In this document: piece after piece, positions 1 to 6,108 of the stretch | Position numbering within the stretch: position 1 is the stretch's first letter | How the letters are laid out: each line of letters begins with the position of its first letter | NCBI GenBank assembly: GCA_002348045.1 | Contig: DDYO01000069.1 | Location: 1-7,482 of the forward strand | Length of the DNA: 7,482 nt | Source: Anaerolineales bacterium UBA2232 | GTDB taxonomy: Bacteria > Chloroflexota > Anaerolineae > UBA2200 | Direction: 5' to 3' | Notes under the pieces: generated by a model | The model's database searches: none | What the model was told of the DNA's origin: nothing | The model's input: only the letters and a program-made list of their open reading frames with translations | Translations under genes and position numbers: made by a program

Positions 1-568
1 CAACCGGCACCGGCAGTTGCTGGCAGATGAGGGCGATTTTGTCCAGTAGGCCGCGAAAGTCGGTATTCCCGTCGGCTTGAAGGGCCTCTTGCAGAGGGTT
101 CAAGTGTAGCACCAGTGCATCCGCACCAATCATCTCGATGGCCCGCCGGCAGTGTTCCAGGCCGTACCCATAGTTCAGCTGTACGGCTCCGATGTTGGCC
201 AAGAGCAGGATGTTGGGCGCGACGTCACGCACTTGATAGCTGCCTGCCTGAGATGGGTCCTCCAGGCCAGAACGCTGGGATCCAACGCACATGGCGAGCC
301 CAAGAGCCTCAGCCGCGGCAGCCAGGTTGCGGTTCACTCGCCTCGCTCGACCGGTACCGCCGGTAATGGCCGAGATTAGCACTGGGGCGGCGAGTTGGCG
401 GCCGAGGAAGGTTGTTCTCAGGTCTACTCCGTCAAGGGAGGTCTCAGGCAAAGCGCAGTGCTCCAGTCGCAAACGTCCAAGACCCGTGGCGATGCGCGAG
501 GCCATGACGTTTTCGGTGGCGCAGATGCGCAAGTGGTCTAGCTTGCGCTGAGCGTGGTTTTCTGCCAT
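1..568 (-). CDS. fni: Type 2 isopentenyl-diphosphate delta-isomerase, N-terminal part (cut by window edge)
   Basis: FMN- and NADPH-dependent cytosolic enzyme that interconverts isopentenyl and dimethylallyl diphosphate for isoprenoid synthesis. 189 codons are visible of a family length of roughly 340-360; the C-terminal half lies beyond base 1. Reading from ATG at 566-568, the protein opens with the family signature RKLDHL (residues 8-13), then ITGGTG (68-73), VGSQRS (95-100), a LANIGA strand (123-128) and IGADALVLHLNPLQE (147-161). In the last, Gln160 and Glu161 match the conserved Gln/Glu pair implicated in catalysis in this family. There is no stop or frameshift in the visible part. A GGAG element (579-582 on the minus strand) lies 10 bases before the ATG, a rather long spacing. 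The gene diverges from acpP and has its own near-consensus promoter. It is unrelated to the type 1 (Nudix-like) isomerase. Confidence 0.93.
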   Translation of the reverse strand, partial: MAENHAQRKLDHLRICATENVMASRIATGLGRLRLEHCALPETSLDGVDLRTTFLGRQLAAPVLISAITGGTGRARRVNRNLAAAAEALGLAMCVGSQRSGLEDPSQAGSYQVRDVAPNILLLANIGAVQLNYGYGLEHCRRAIEMIGADALVLHLNPLQEALQADGNTDFRGLLDKIALICQQLPVPV

Positions 569-625
569 CTAGTCGTAACTCCAAACCGTGACCGGTGTTG
601 GCTATGCAGGTGCCTATGTCTGGCC

Positions 626-654
626 ATGATACGTCGGCAGGGATGGCGTGTCAA
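626..654 (-). promoter_or_regulatory. Sigma70-type promoter of the isopentenyl-diphosphate isomerase gene
   Basis: On the minus strand TTGACA (649-654) and TATCAT (626-631) are separated by exactly 17 bases. The -35 is full consensus and the -10 has 5 of 6 matches. Transcription should begin near 619-620, giving a leader of about 50 bases before the ATG at 568. Its -35 lies 5 bp from the -35 of the divergent acpP promoter. Confidence 0.72.
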
Positions 655-659
655 ACCAA

Positions 660-688
660 TTGACAGGCACCGTCAAGCGAGCTATACT
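660..688 (+). promoter_or_regulatory. Sigma70-type promoter of acpP
   Basis: TTGACA (660-665, full consensus) and TATACT (683-688, 5 of 6) are separated by 17 bases, the optimal spacing. Transcription should start near 695, leaving a short leader of about 32 bases that carries the ribosome site GAGGAGG at 715-721. This is the strongest promoter in the window by inspection, as expected for an abundant protein such as ACP. Confidence 0.82.
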
Positions 689-726
689 GTGCCACCATTG
701 GGAAGCAATCTATTGAGGAGGAATCC

Positions 727-963
727 ATGGACGTTTTTGAGCGGGTAAAGGCGATCATCGTTGAGCAGTTGGGAACGGACCCTGAGAAGGTGACACTGGA
801 GGCCCGGTTCCGTGAGGAGTTGGGGGCGGACTCACTGGACCTGGTGGAGCTTATCATGGCGTTCGAGGAGCAGTTCGGAGGTGAGATCTCGGACGAGGAG
901 GCTCAGCAGATCAAGACCGTGGGCCAGGCGGTTGAGTTTCTCCAGGCCAAGGGTATGAGCTAA
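727..963 (+). CDS. acpP: Acyl carrier protein
   Basis: Small acidic carrier protein of type II fatty acid synthesis, which holds growing acyl chains on a 4'-phosphopantetheine arm. At 78 residues it has the usual family length. The phosphopantetheine attachment motif is [10 protein letters not shown] (33-42) with Ser36 as the modified residue. It is followed by the acidic recognition helix II ([13 protein letters not shown]) that docks partner enzymes, and by [19 protein letters not shown], typical of helices III and IV. The start is fixed by GAGGAGG at 715-721, 5 bases before the ATG. It has its own near-consensus promoter and is followed at once by a strong terminator, so it is a single-gene transcript. 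No fatty-acid synthesis enzymes adjoin it, although degV downstream and plsY further on act in the same lipid branch. Confidence 0.97.
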   Translation: MDVFERVKAIIVEQLGTDPEKVTLEARFREELGADSLDLVELIMAFEEQFGGEISDEEAQQIKTVGQAVEFLQAKGMS

Positions 964-974
964 GGAATTGAAGT

Positions 975-1010
975 GAGGGGACAGCTGTTAAGCTGTCCCC
1001 TCTGTTTTTT
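975..1010 (+). terminator. Rho-independent terminator after acpP
   Basis: A perfect 12-bp stem, GAGGGGACAGCT (975-986) pairing with AGCTGTCCCCTC (991-1002), closes a GTTA loop and is followed by TGTTTTTT (1003-1010). It begins 11 bases after the acpP stop codon and should end that transcript, separating acpP from degV. Confidence 0.94.
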
Positions 1011-1285
1011 GTGGATAGAAGGCAGTTGAAGCAGCTTCTCTGCAGGTCTTGTTCAAGGGATCGTGGGCACCTGCTGGAGTTGGACATGATCCAGATTGAT
1101 GTGACTGAATGCGCCCCAGGGGCTTCATGTAAGCTGAATCCCGAGATGTGACCTCAGTTGGCTCTGTCCTGCGCCCGAGAGAAGCTCAAGGTGATGCCTG
1201 GCCCAACAGTGGCCGCTGGTACCTGCGACTCGTTGGTGTGCGGGACCGTGGGTTCTGCGTGTGTTCGCAGATTACGGCGAGTTGG

Positions 1286-1315
1286 TTGGCAAAATGGGAC
1301 GATGAGCGGCATACT
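1286..1315 (+). promoter_or_regulatory. Candidate promoter of degV
   Basis: TTGGCA (1286-1291, 5 of 6 to TTGACA) and CATACT (1310-1315, 4 of 6 to TATAAT) are separated by 18 bases. The match is moderate. If real, it would start transcription near 1322 and leave a leader of about 105 bases before the degV ATG. It is proposed partly because the terminator after acpP makes a separate degV promoter necessary. Confidence 0.32.
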
Positions 1316-1316
1316 G

Positions 1317-1374
1317 GGTTCGCCTTCGCCAGAGGCGTAACCGGGAGCACTGAATGGGTGACTGCCGCATTCAG
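1317..1374 (+). promoter_or_regulatory. Two consecutive hairpins in the putative degV leader
   Basis: The first stem is GGTTCGCCT (1317-1325) pairing with AGGCG-T-AACC (1333-1342), 9 base pairs with one bulged T and a 7-base loop. The second is CTGAATG (1350-1356) pairing with CATTCAG (1368-1374), 7 base pairs, with two further G-C pairs possible inside. No U-tract follows either, so they are not simple terminators. I could not match them to a known riboswitch class. If transcription starts near 1322, the 5' strand of the first stem would be only partly transcribed. Confidence 0.3.
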
Positions 1375-1427
1375 GTCCGGGCCATTAAGGTGGTTCTGCC
1401 TCGGCATATGGGCCGCAAGGAGGAAGC

Positions 1428-2300
1428 ATGCGACCGATAACCATCGTCACCGACAGCTGTTCGAGCCTACCGGACGATGTGTACGCTCGCCACAACATGG
1501 TGATGGTCCCCTACTTTGTGCACATAGGATTAAAGTCCTATCGTGATTTGATGGACATTAGTCGTGCCGATTTCCTGCAGGTGATGCGCCAGGACAAGGA
1601 GCTGCCCAAGTCTGCAAATCCGGGCGTCGGTGACTACCTGTCGGCCTATAGAGACGCAGCCAAGAACGGCAAGGACATCATTTCAGTCCACATGACCTCG
1701 ATTGGCAGTGGAGCCTATCAAGCTGCGTTGGTGGCGAAAGAGATGGCAGTGCAGGAGACACCGGGAGTGCGCATCGAGGTGGTCGACACGAGGAACGTGT
1801 CCATGGCCCATGGGTGGATGGCCCTCGAGGCCGCACGGGCCGCAGAGGCCGGCGCATCTGTGGATGAAACACTTGCCCTGGTCCAGAGGATGATACCCGT
1901 AAGCCGAATGTTACAGACCGCCGATACGCTGCGATACCTCTATCTTGGTGGAAGGATTGGACGCGCTCAACATTTGGTGGGCTCAGTGCTTAACATAAAG
2001 CCTATCATCAGCATGGAGGATGGTGTCATAGTAGCCCTGGGTCAGGAACGCTCTCGGCCCGCTGTCTTCCGACGCATCGTGTCACTTGTGCAAGCCCGGG
2101 TCGGCCGAGGCAGCCGCATCAAGGCCGCTATTGTGCATGCAGACGACCGGGCAGGGGCCGATGCGTTGGGAGAAATGGTCTCGAAAGCATTCGACTGTGC
2201 GGAGCTGCTGGTGACCGAGCTATCGTCGGCGCTGGCGGTGCACACAGGACCCGGAACGGTGGGCGTCTGCTACTTCCCTGAGGCCGTACTTGGATCATAA
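1428..2300 (+). CDS. degV: DegV family (FakB-like) fatty-acid-binding protein
   Basis: Cytosolic protein that binds a fatty acid in a buried pocket. Family members of the FakB type present exogenous fatty acids to a kinase that makes acyl-phosphate. At 290 residues the length is typical. Visible family motifs are IVTDSCSSLP (6-15), KSANPGVGDY (61-70), ISVHMTSIGSGAYQAA (85-100), VVDTRNVSMAHGW (118-130), TLRYLYLGGRIGRA (167-180), LNIKPIISMEDG (188-199) and VHTGPGTVGVCYF (271-283). Ser62, Ser94 and His272 sit where FakB proteins place residues contacting the fatty-acid carboxylate; this assignment is by eye. The start follows AAGGAGG (1417-1423) by 4 bases. No fatty acid kinase (FakA/DAK-type) gene is in the window, so whether the ligand is phosphorylated is unknown, but PlsY nearby would consume acyl-phosphate. 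The gene ends 2 bases from the convergent recombinase-like gene, with no clear terminator between. Confidence 0.95.
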   Translation: MRPITIVTDSCSSLPDDVYARHNMVMVPYFVHIGLKSYRDLMDISRADFLQVMRQDKELPKSANPGVGDYLSAYRDAAKNGKDIISVHMTSIGSGAYQAALVAKEMAVQETPGVRIEVVDTRNVSMAHGWMALEAARAAEAGASVDETLALVQRMIPVSRMLQTADTLRYLYLGGRIGRAQHLVGSVLNIKPIISMEDGVIVALGQERSRPAVFRRIVSLVQARVGRGSRIKAAIVHADDRAGADALGEMVSKAFDCAELLVTELSSALAVHTGPGTVGVCYFPEAVLGS

Positions 2301-2302
2301 GC

Positions 2303-3259
2303 CTAAAGGGCGGGCTCCAGCAACCTCTGCAGTTTCTCCAAAGTTCCTGCCCACGTAATCCGCGACAAGCCCAGCTTGCGTCGCAATGCCTCACTGTCCA
2401 AGCCTGCACGCAGCTCTCGAACAGCGCAGGTCCAGCGTAGGCTCTCGAAATTGACGCTGCCGGCTGGAAGTCCCGCTCTCTTGCTACAGTCAGCAAGGAC
2501 ATATTCAAGGTTACGGGCGGTGCACTCAAAGAGGCGCCGTGATGGACGGTACTGGAGAGTGTACTCCGCATAGATGTCAATAAGCGATTTGGAAAGGCGC
2601 AACCGACGTTCCTTGAACTTGTTTCTGGCGCTATCGTATCGAACATAGAGCGAAGGAGCGGTGGAATCCGTTAGGTTCAAGTCCGAAAGGGCGATGCTCA
2701 TGCATTCGCCCTTTTTGATTCCCGTATCCAGCACAAGGGTAAGGAGGAGCAGGGGCCGCGCGTCCTGCTTCTTGGGGTCGCGGCGCAGGTGCTGTGCAGC
2801 TTCTATAAGTTCGCCGACGGCTCCATCAGAAAGCACCTGTGGTAGGGGACTACCGGGTCTGCGGTGGACAAGGGGCGCGGCCGGATCGGTCGTGAGGACG
2901 CCTTTCTCGGCCAGCCACGCGAAAAAGACCTTGAGGGTTGTCAAGCGGCGGGCCAATGACTTGAGATTGCAGGGCACCCCTCGATCATGCCGCAGGTAGT
3001 GAAGGAATTGCTCTAGCTCCAAAGAGCGCACCGTGTGTAGGGCGCGGTGGGGACCAAGATAGTCGGCAAACAGGCGCAGGTCGCTGACAAAGGCCCTGAC
3101 GGTATACGGGCTCATCCTCTGCAACACCATGTGCTCCCGGAATGCCTCCAGGGCATGGGCGAGAGGCGCATCAGCTGTCAACTCCGAGTCGGTCGGCCCT
3201 GGCTGGCAATCGTCTATCGAAAGCATCAGCTGGTCAGGCATCGGCGCAGAGTCCCTCAC
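2303..3259 (-). CDS. Tyrosine recombinase-like (XerC/D fold) protein lacking most catalytic residues
   Basis: The fold is that of a phage-integrase/Xer family protein. A SAM-like N-terminal DNA-binding domain (about residues 33-125, with RMSPYTVRAFVSDLRLFADYL) is followed by a catalytic-type domain (about 140-316). At 318 residues it is full length. Catalytic positions are degenerate: the motif normally reading TG-L-R is TGIK (Lys182 for Arg); the HxLRH box is FESLRW (Glu272 for His, Arg275 kept, Trp276); the LGH box is LGL (Leu298 for His); and the tyrosine nine residues later is Leu307. A lysine near the beta-hairpin (214 or 216) may remain. Strand cleavage is therefore not expected; DNA binding may persist. 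The GTG start (3257-3259) follows GAAGGG and overlaps the stop of the upstream kinase-like gene as GTGA, so the two are co-translated. No att-like repeats, tRNA or phage genes adjoin it. It ends 2 bases from degV, convergently. Confidence 0.85.
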   Translation of the reverse strand: MRDSAPMPDQLMLSIDDCQPGPTDSELTADAPLAHALEAFREHMVLQRMSPYTVRAFVSDLRLFADYLGPHRALHTVRSLELEQFLHYLRHDRGVPCNLKSLARRLTTLKVFFAWLAEKGVLTTDPAAPLVHRRPGSPLPQVLSDGAVGELIEAAQHLRRDPKKQDARPLLLLTLVLDTGIKKGECMSIALSDLNLTDSTAPSLYVRYDSARNKFKERRLRLSKSLIDIYAEYTLQYRPSRRLFECTARNLEYVLADCSKRAGLPAGSVNFESLRWTCAVRELRAGLDSEALRRKLGLSRITWAGTLEKLQRLLEPAL

Positions 3260-5265
3260 GATCCCTTCGGTTGACTCCGCCCCAGCACCTTGTTCACTCG
3301 GCTCTTGATGTGACGCACGTCAAAGGCTGTCTCAGCGGAGGCCTTTACATCATTGCCTTCCACAGGCTCCGAAGGCACAACAATAGGCTCATCGTCGCTT
3401 CTGGATTCACTCGATCGGTTGTCGACCTGTTGCGTTTCAACCAACTCCAGCACCGGAAGATAAAGCTCCAAGCAGGCACCATGATCTGCAATGCTACGTG
3501 CGACAACATAGCCCTGGTGCTGATGGGCAATGCCGTTAGCCACAGCGAGCGCCATGCCTTCTTTGGGCGCTATCTGACCGGCACCGAAGGGGTCAAGATA
3601 GGTGTCGAGATCTTTGTCGTGAAGAACCTGGGGTATGCCAAAGCGCAATCGCACGAATGTGCCCGTGGGCTCCGGGAACGGCAGTTCTCCTGACGGCTCT
3701 GGCAAGGTGACCACAGCGCTGCTGATGACAACGGTCTCGGTTGCTGGCGTCGAGCGGAGGGCTTCGCTGACAAGCGTGCTAAGCACGAGCTGAAGCGCGT
3801 TAGCGTCGCCCTGAACCAAGGGGACGTCCGGGGCAAGATCAAGCTGGGTTCGCGCCTGTCGCTCCAATGACAGCTGAAGAGACTCATTAACCAGGGAGAC
3901 CAACGCATTGAGGTTGACCGGGCGCATCTGTATCACTCGCTGGCCAGCCAGGGACAGAAGATCGCGGGCCAGGTCAAGAGTGCCCAGGGCGCCTTCTTGG
4001 AGCCTCTGCAGCTCGCGGTATAGGGGGTGGGCAGGATCAACCTGAGCCATGGCTGCAGCAGCTCCCCCTAACAGACCCGACGACAGAGTGTGGAGAGCTC
4101 CCGCGAGGCCGTTGGCCATAGCCCGCACGGCTACCGTCTTCTGTTGTCTGTGGTGCTTCATTAAATTCTCAGTCTGTTGGTGGCGGTCAACCTCTCGCTG
4201 CAGAGCCTCGCTTGCGGCCGCAAGGGCCGATTGCTGCCGACGCAGCTGCTGACCAAGATCATGAGCCACTGCCACGGCAGTGTTCAACTCGGCCTTGACG
4301 CCCTGCAAGTCGGCTTCCGACTGCTCCCTTTTCGTGACCTCGCCCTGCAGCTCGTCGGTCTTTTGGGATAGCTGGAATTCAGTTTCGCGGAGAGACTGGA
4401 GCGTTTCCTCTCGAGCTGCCTCCGCAGCGACCAGTTTTTCCTGAACGCCATTGAGGGCGGCTTGGAGCTCTAGAACCCGCTTGTCAAGCTGGTCCTGTGC
4501 ATCACGCATGGCAGTCTCTGCACGCTTCTGCTCGGTAACGTCAGAAAGTATGTGCAGCGCGCCCACAATGTGGCCATCCTCGGCCCTCAACGGGTCCGCG
4601 ATGATCTGCAACCAGCCGTCCTCAGTCGCAACGACATCGGTTTCCCGATGATCCGTTTCTCGCACCCGGCGCAGCAAGCAGCCGGGCATGGCTTCAGACT
4701 CCGCGTGGATGAGCTCATAGCATCGCTTGCCCAGTATCTGGCTTGGCGCCAACCGCAAAGCCTTGGACAGAGCTACATTGCAGAGGCTGATCCTCCATTG
4801 TGTGTCTACCACGAACATGGGATCACTGACGGCATCCATTGCCGACTGCCACTGCTTCCACGCGGCGCGCAACTCGTCCGCTTCCCGTTTGCGCCGCAGC
4901 AAGGCGCTGACCCAGGCAACCAGTTCGCGGTCCGACATGGACTGTAGCAGACAGCCATCGGCGCCAGCGTCAAGGGCACGCGCCAGACTCGTTGACGGAG
5001 CGTCTTCACCAAACATCAAGACAGCGTAGACAGCAGCCAGTTCCGGATCGCGCTTCAATTCCTTGATCACGTCCATGCCACTGATGTCTGATAGGGCAGC
5101 GCCAACCAGAATGAGGTCGGGGAGTTGTAGTTCAGTGGTCTCCAAGCACTCTTCGCCGCTGGAAGCACCCAATGCTACCATCTCCCCTGACTGAAGAATC
5201 CTAGAGATGGCAGCGAGGTGTCGGGGATCGCTGTGGGCAACCAGTACCCGGGGTTTGTTTTCCAT
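3256..5265 (-). CDS. Receiver-PAS-coiled coil-histidine kinase-like protein with degenerate catalytic motifs
   Basis: A 669-residue soluble protein with no membrane segments. Order (ATG numbering): receiver-like domain (about 5-125); PAS domain (about 135-248), ending in DVTEQKRAE; long coiled coil (about 250-380), rich in Gln, Glu and Ala; dimerisation/H-box-like helices (about 378-442); ATPase-like domain (about 450-606); and a tail, first acidic then basic, to 669. The architecture is that of a hybrid sensor kinase, but key residues are absent. The receiver phospho-Asp is Gly55 in LILVGAAL. The H-box reads GLAGALHTLSS, with Gly389 where the His is expected. Both N-box Asn are Ser (496, 500). 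No DxGxG motif is seen before YLDPFGAG. It is probably a pseudokinase, the PAS domain perhaps still sensing a ligand. The ATG at 5265 is preceded by GGCGAG (3-base gap) and AGGAG (13-base gap); a TTG at 5289 lies upstream of AGGAG and is less likely. Confidence 0.85.
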   Translation of the reverse strand: MENKPRVLVAHSDPRHLAAISRILQSGEMVALGASSGEECLETTELQLPDLILVGAALSDISGMDVIKELKRDPELAAVYAVLMFGEDAPSTSLARALDAGADGCLLQSMSDRELVAWVSALLRRKREADELRAAWKQWQSAMDAVSDPMFVVDTQWRISLCNVALSKALRLAPSQILGKRCYELIHAESEAMPGCLLRRVRETDHRETDVVATEDGWLQIIADPLRAEDGHIVGALHILSDVTEQKRAETAMRDAQDQLDKRVLELQAALNGVQEKLVAAEAAREETLQSLRETEFQLSQKTDELQGEVTKREQSEADLQGVKAELNTAVAVAHDLGQQLRRQQSALAAASEALQREVDRHQQTENLMKHHRQQKTVAVRAMANGLAGALHTLSSGLLGGAAAAMAQVDPAHPLYRELQRLQEGALGTLDLARDLLSLAGQRVIQMRPVNLNALVSLVNESLQLSLERQARTQLDLAPDVPLVQGDANALQLVLSTLVSEALRSTPATETVVISSAVVTLPEPSGELPFPEPTGTFVRLRFGIPQVLHDKDLDTYLDPFGAGQIAPKEGMALAVANGIAHQHQGYVVARSIADHGACLELYLPVLELVETQQVDNRSSESRSDDEPIVVPSEPVEGNDVKASAETAFDVRHIKSRVNKVLGRSQPKGS

Positions 5266-5358
5266 GTGCTCGCCGTTTCTCCTGTACAATCAGCCCAAGG
5301 TCCGTTTCCTACCAGCAAGAGGCCAACGTGGCTACGGTTAAGACCATTCAGCAAGCCC

Positions 5359-5386
5359 AGTATAGTCAACGACTGCGGCAACGCAA
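5359..5386 (-). promoter_or_regulatory. Candidate promoter of the kinase-like/recombinase-like operon
   Basis: On the minus strand TTGCGT (5381-5386, 3 of 6) and TATACT (5359-5364, 5 of 6) are separated by 16 bases. The -10 is good and the -35 weak, which would suit a weak or activator-dependent promoter. Transcription would begin near 5352, about 87 bases before the ATG at 5265. Confidence 0.38.
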
Positions 5387-5427
5387 ATCGAGGTCAAGTC
5401 AACCGAGGGTTCGGTTTAGAATTCTCG

Positions 5428-5455
5428 TTGTCCGGCTGCCACGGTGTGCTATAAT
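5428..5455 (+). promoter_or_regulatory. Sigma70-type promoter of the plsY operon
   Basis: TTGTCC (5428-5433, 4 of 6) and TATAAT (5450-5455, perfect) are separated by 16 bases. Transcription should start near 5462, giving a leader of about 38 bases with the ribosome site AGGAG at 5490-5494. It is the only good plus-strand promoter seen in the gap between the divergent operons. Confidence 0.72.
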
Positions 5456-5499
5456 GCATCGCATACCGAACAGATGAGTAGGCTTGAGCAGGAGTGTAC

Positions 5500-6108
5500 A
5501 TGGGTTGGATGCTCTGGGCAGTGGTGGGCTTTGCGTCAGGTTCGGTGCCATACGCCGCTTGGATGACCCAAGGACTGTGTCATCGTGATGTTCGCGAATA
5601 TGGCGACGGGAATCCGGGTGCCGCGAATGCCTGGCGCGCCGGAGGTTGGCGGCTGGGCACCGTGGCCCTTTTGCTCGATGTGGCTAAGGGTGCGATACCA
5701 GTGGGTTTGGCCCGGTTCAGCATGGACATCGTTGGGTCTCCGATCGTTGTGGTCTCCTTAGCACCCGTTCTGGGACATGCCTTTTCGCCGCTTCTGCACT
5801 ATAGCGGTGGCAAGGCGGTGGCGGTTACGTTTGGCGTCTGGTCCGCTTTGACGTTGTGGTTTGCGCCCACCGTACTGGGTCTGGCGCTGTCCGTTTTCTA
5901 TGCAGTTCAAAGCGCTGATGCCTGGTCTGTGGCCGGCGCTGGATTGGTGTTGCTGATCGCCCTACTGGCCTCCAAGGCATCTCCGTGGCTGTTGGTTGCC
6001 TGGTGTGGGAATCTGGCAATACTGCTCTGGAAACACCGGCAGGAATTACGCGGCCGGCCCGCTTTGCGGCCTTGGCTGCTCCAGCTCTTTGTGAGAAACC
6101 GGCCGTGA
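5500..6108 (+). CDS. plsY: Acyl-phosphate:glycerol-3-phosphate acyltransferase PlsY
   Basis: Integral membrane enzyme that transfers an acyl chain from acyl-phosphate to glycerol-3-phosphate, giving lysophosphatidic acid, the first step of phospholipid synthesis in most bacteria. The product of 202 residues is the usual length and has several hydrophobic segments, consistent with a multi-pass protein. Family motifs are present in order: SGSVPYA (13-19), YGDGNPGAANAWR (34-46), LLDVAKGAIPV (58-68) and LGHAFSPLL followed by SGGKAVA (91-108). The last motif more often reads GGKGVAT; Ala106 replaces the second Gly. ATG 5500 is chosen because AGGAG (5490-5494) lies 5 bases before it; a GTG at 5494 overlaps that site. 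The partner PlsX, which makes acyl-phosphate, is not in the window. The stop overlaps the next start as GTGA, so plsY leads a coupled operon. Confidence 0.93.
   Translation: MGWMLWAVVGFASGSVPYAAWMTQGLCHRDVREYGDGNPGAANAWRAGGWRLGTVALLLDVAKGAIPVGLARFSMDIVGSPIVVVSLAPVLGHAFSPLLHYSGGKAVAVTFGVWSALTLWFAPTVLGLALSVFYAVQSADAWSVAGAGLVLLIALLASKASPWLLVAWCGNLAILLWKHRQELRGRPALRPWLLQLFVRNRP

Larger units (their letters stand above)
1011..1427. other. Intergenic region without a recognisable gene, upstream of degV
   Basis: These 417 bases hold no open frame with family-like sequence or a good ribosome site, and no tRNA or rRNA pattern. The frames that stay open have atypical composition (rich in Cys, Trp and Arg) and overlap the start of degV. 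What can be seen is a small inverted repeat, GCCCC-A-GGGGC at 1113-1123, a candidate promoter at 1286-1315 and two hairpins at 1317-1374. The stretch 1011-1285 is otherwise unexplained. It could be a long untranslated region, an unrecognised small RNA or a decayed gene. Confidence 0.5.

Noticed and set aside
1113..1123. GCCCC-A-GGGGC as a terminator hairpin
   Set aside because: The one-base centre forces a weak stem and no U-tract follows.
1341..1427. Resemblance of the degV leader to cobalamin riboswitch (GACTGCCGC) or T-box (AAGGTGGTTC) fragments
   Set aside because: Only short stretches match; the B12 box, the full T-box sequence and an associated terminator are missing.
1148..1546. Plus-strand open frame of 132 codons overlapping the start of degV
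   Set aside because: No ribosome site, unusual composition (many Trp, Cys, Arg), no recognisable family, and it overlaps a certain gene in another frame.
2128..2646. Minus-strand open frame of 172 codons spanning the degV/recombinase-like junction
   Set aside because: It covers the ends of two genes with good family matches in other frames and has low-complexity Pro/Arg/Ser-rich sequence.
2303..3259. Mobile element or integrated phage marked by the tyrosine recombinase-like gene
   Set aside because: No att-like direct repeats, tRNA, phage genes or composition shift nearby, the catalytic residues are gone, and the gene is coupled to a sensor-like gene.
3142..3693. Plus-strand open frame of 183 codons opposite the kinase-like gene
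   Set aside because: It is antisense to a long gene with clear domain content and has no ribosome site or family resemblance.
5266..5289. TTG start at 5289 for the kinase-like gene
   Set aside because: The AGGAG lies downstream of it, so it cannot serve this start; ATG at 5265 has upstream sites and a natural receiver-domain N-terminus.
5494..5499. GTG start at 5494 for plsY
   Set aside because: It overlaps the AGGAG ribosome site that is correctly spaced for ATG 5500.
5985..6104. Upstream extension of the glycosyltransferase frame into plsY
   Set aside because: The extension lies over the plsY C-terminus and lacks family sequence; the GTG at 6105 gives a normal N-terminal membrane helix and a GTGA coupling.
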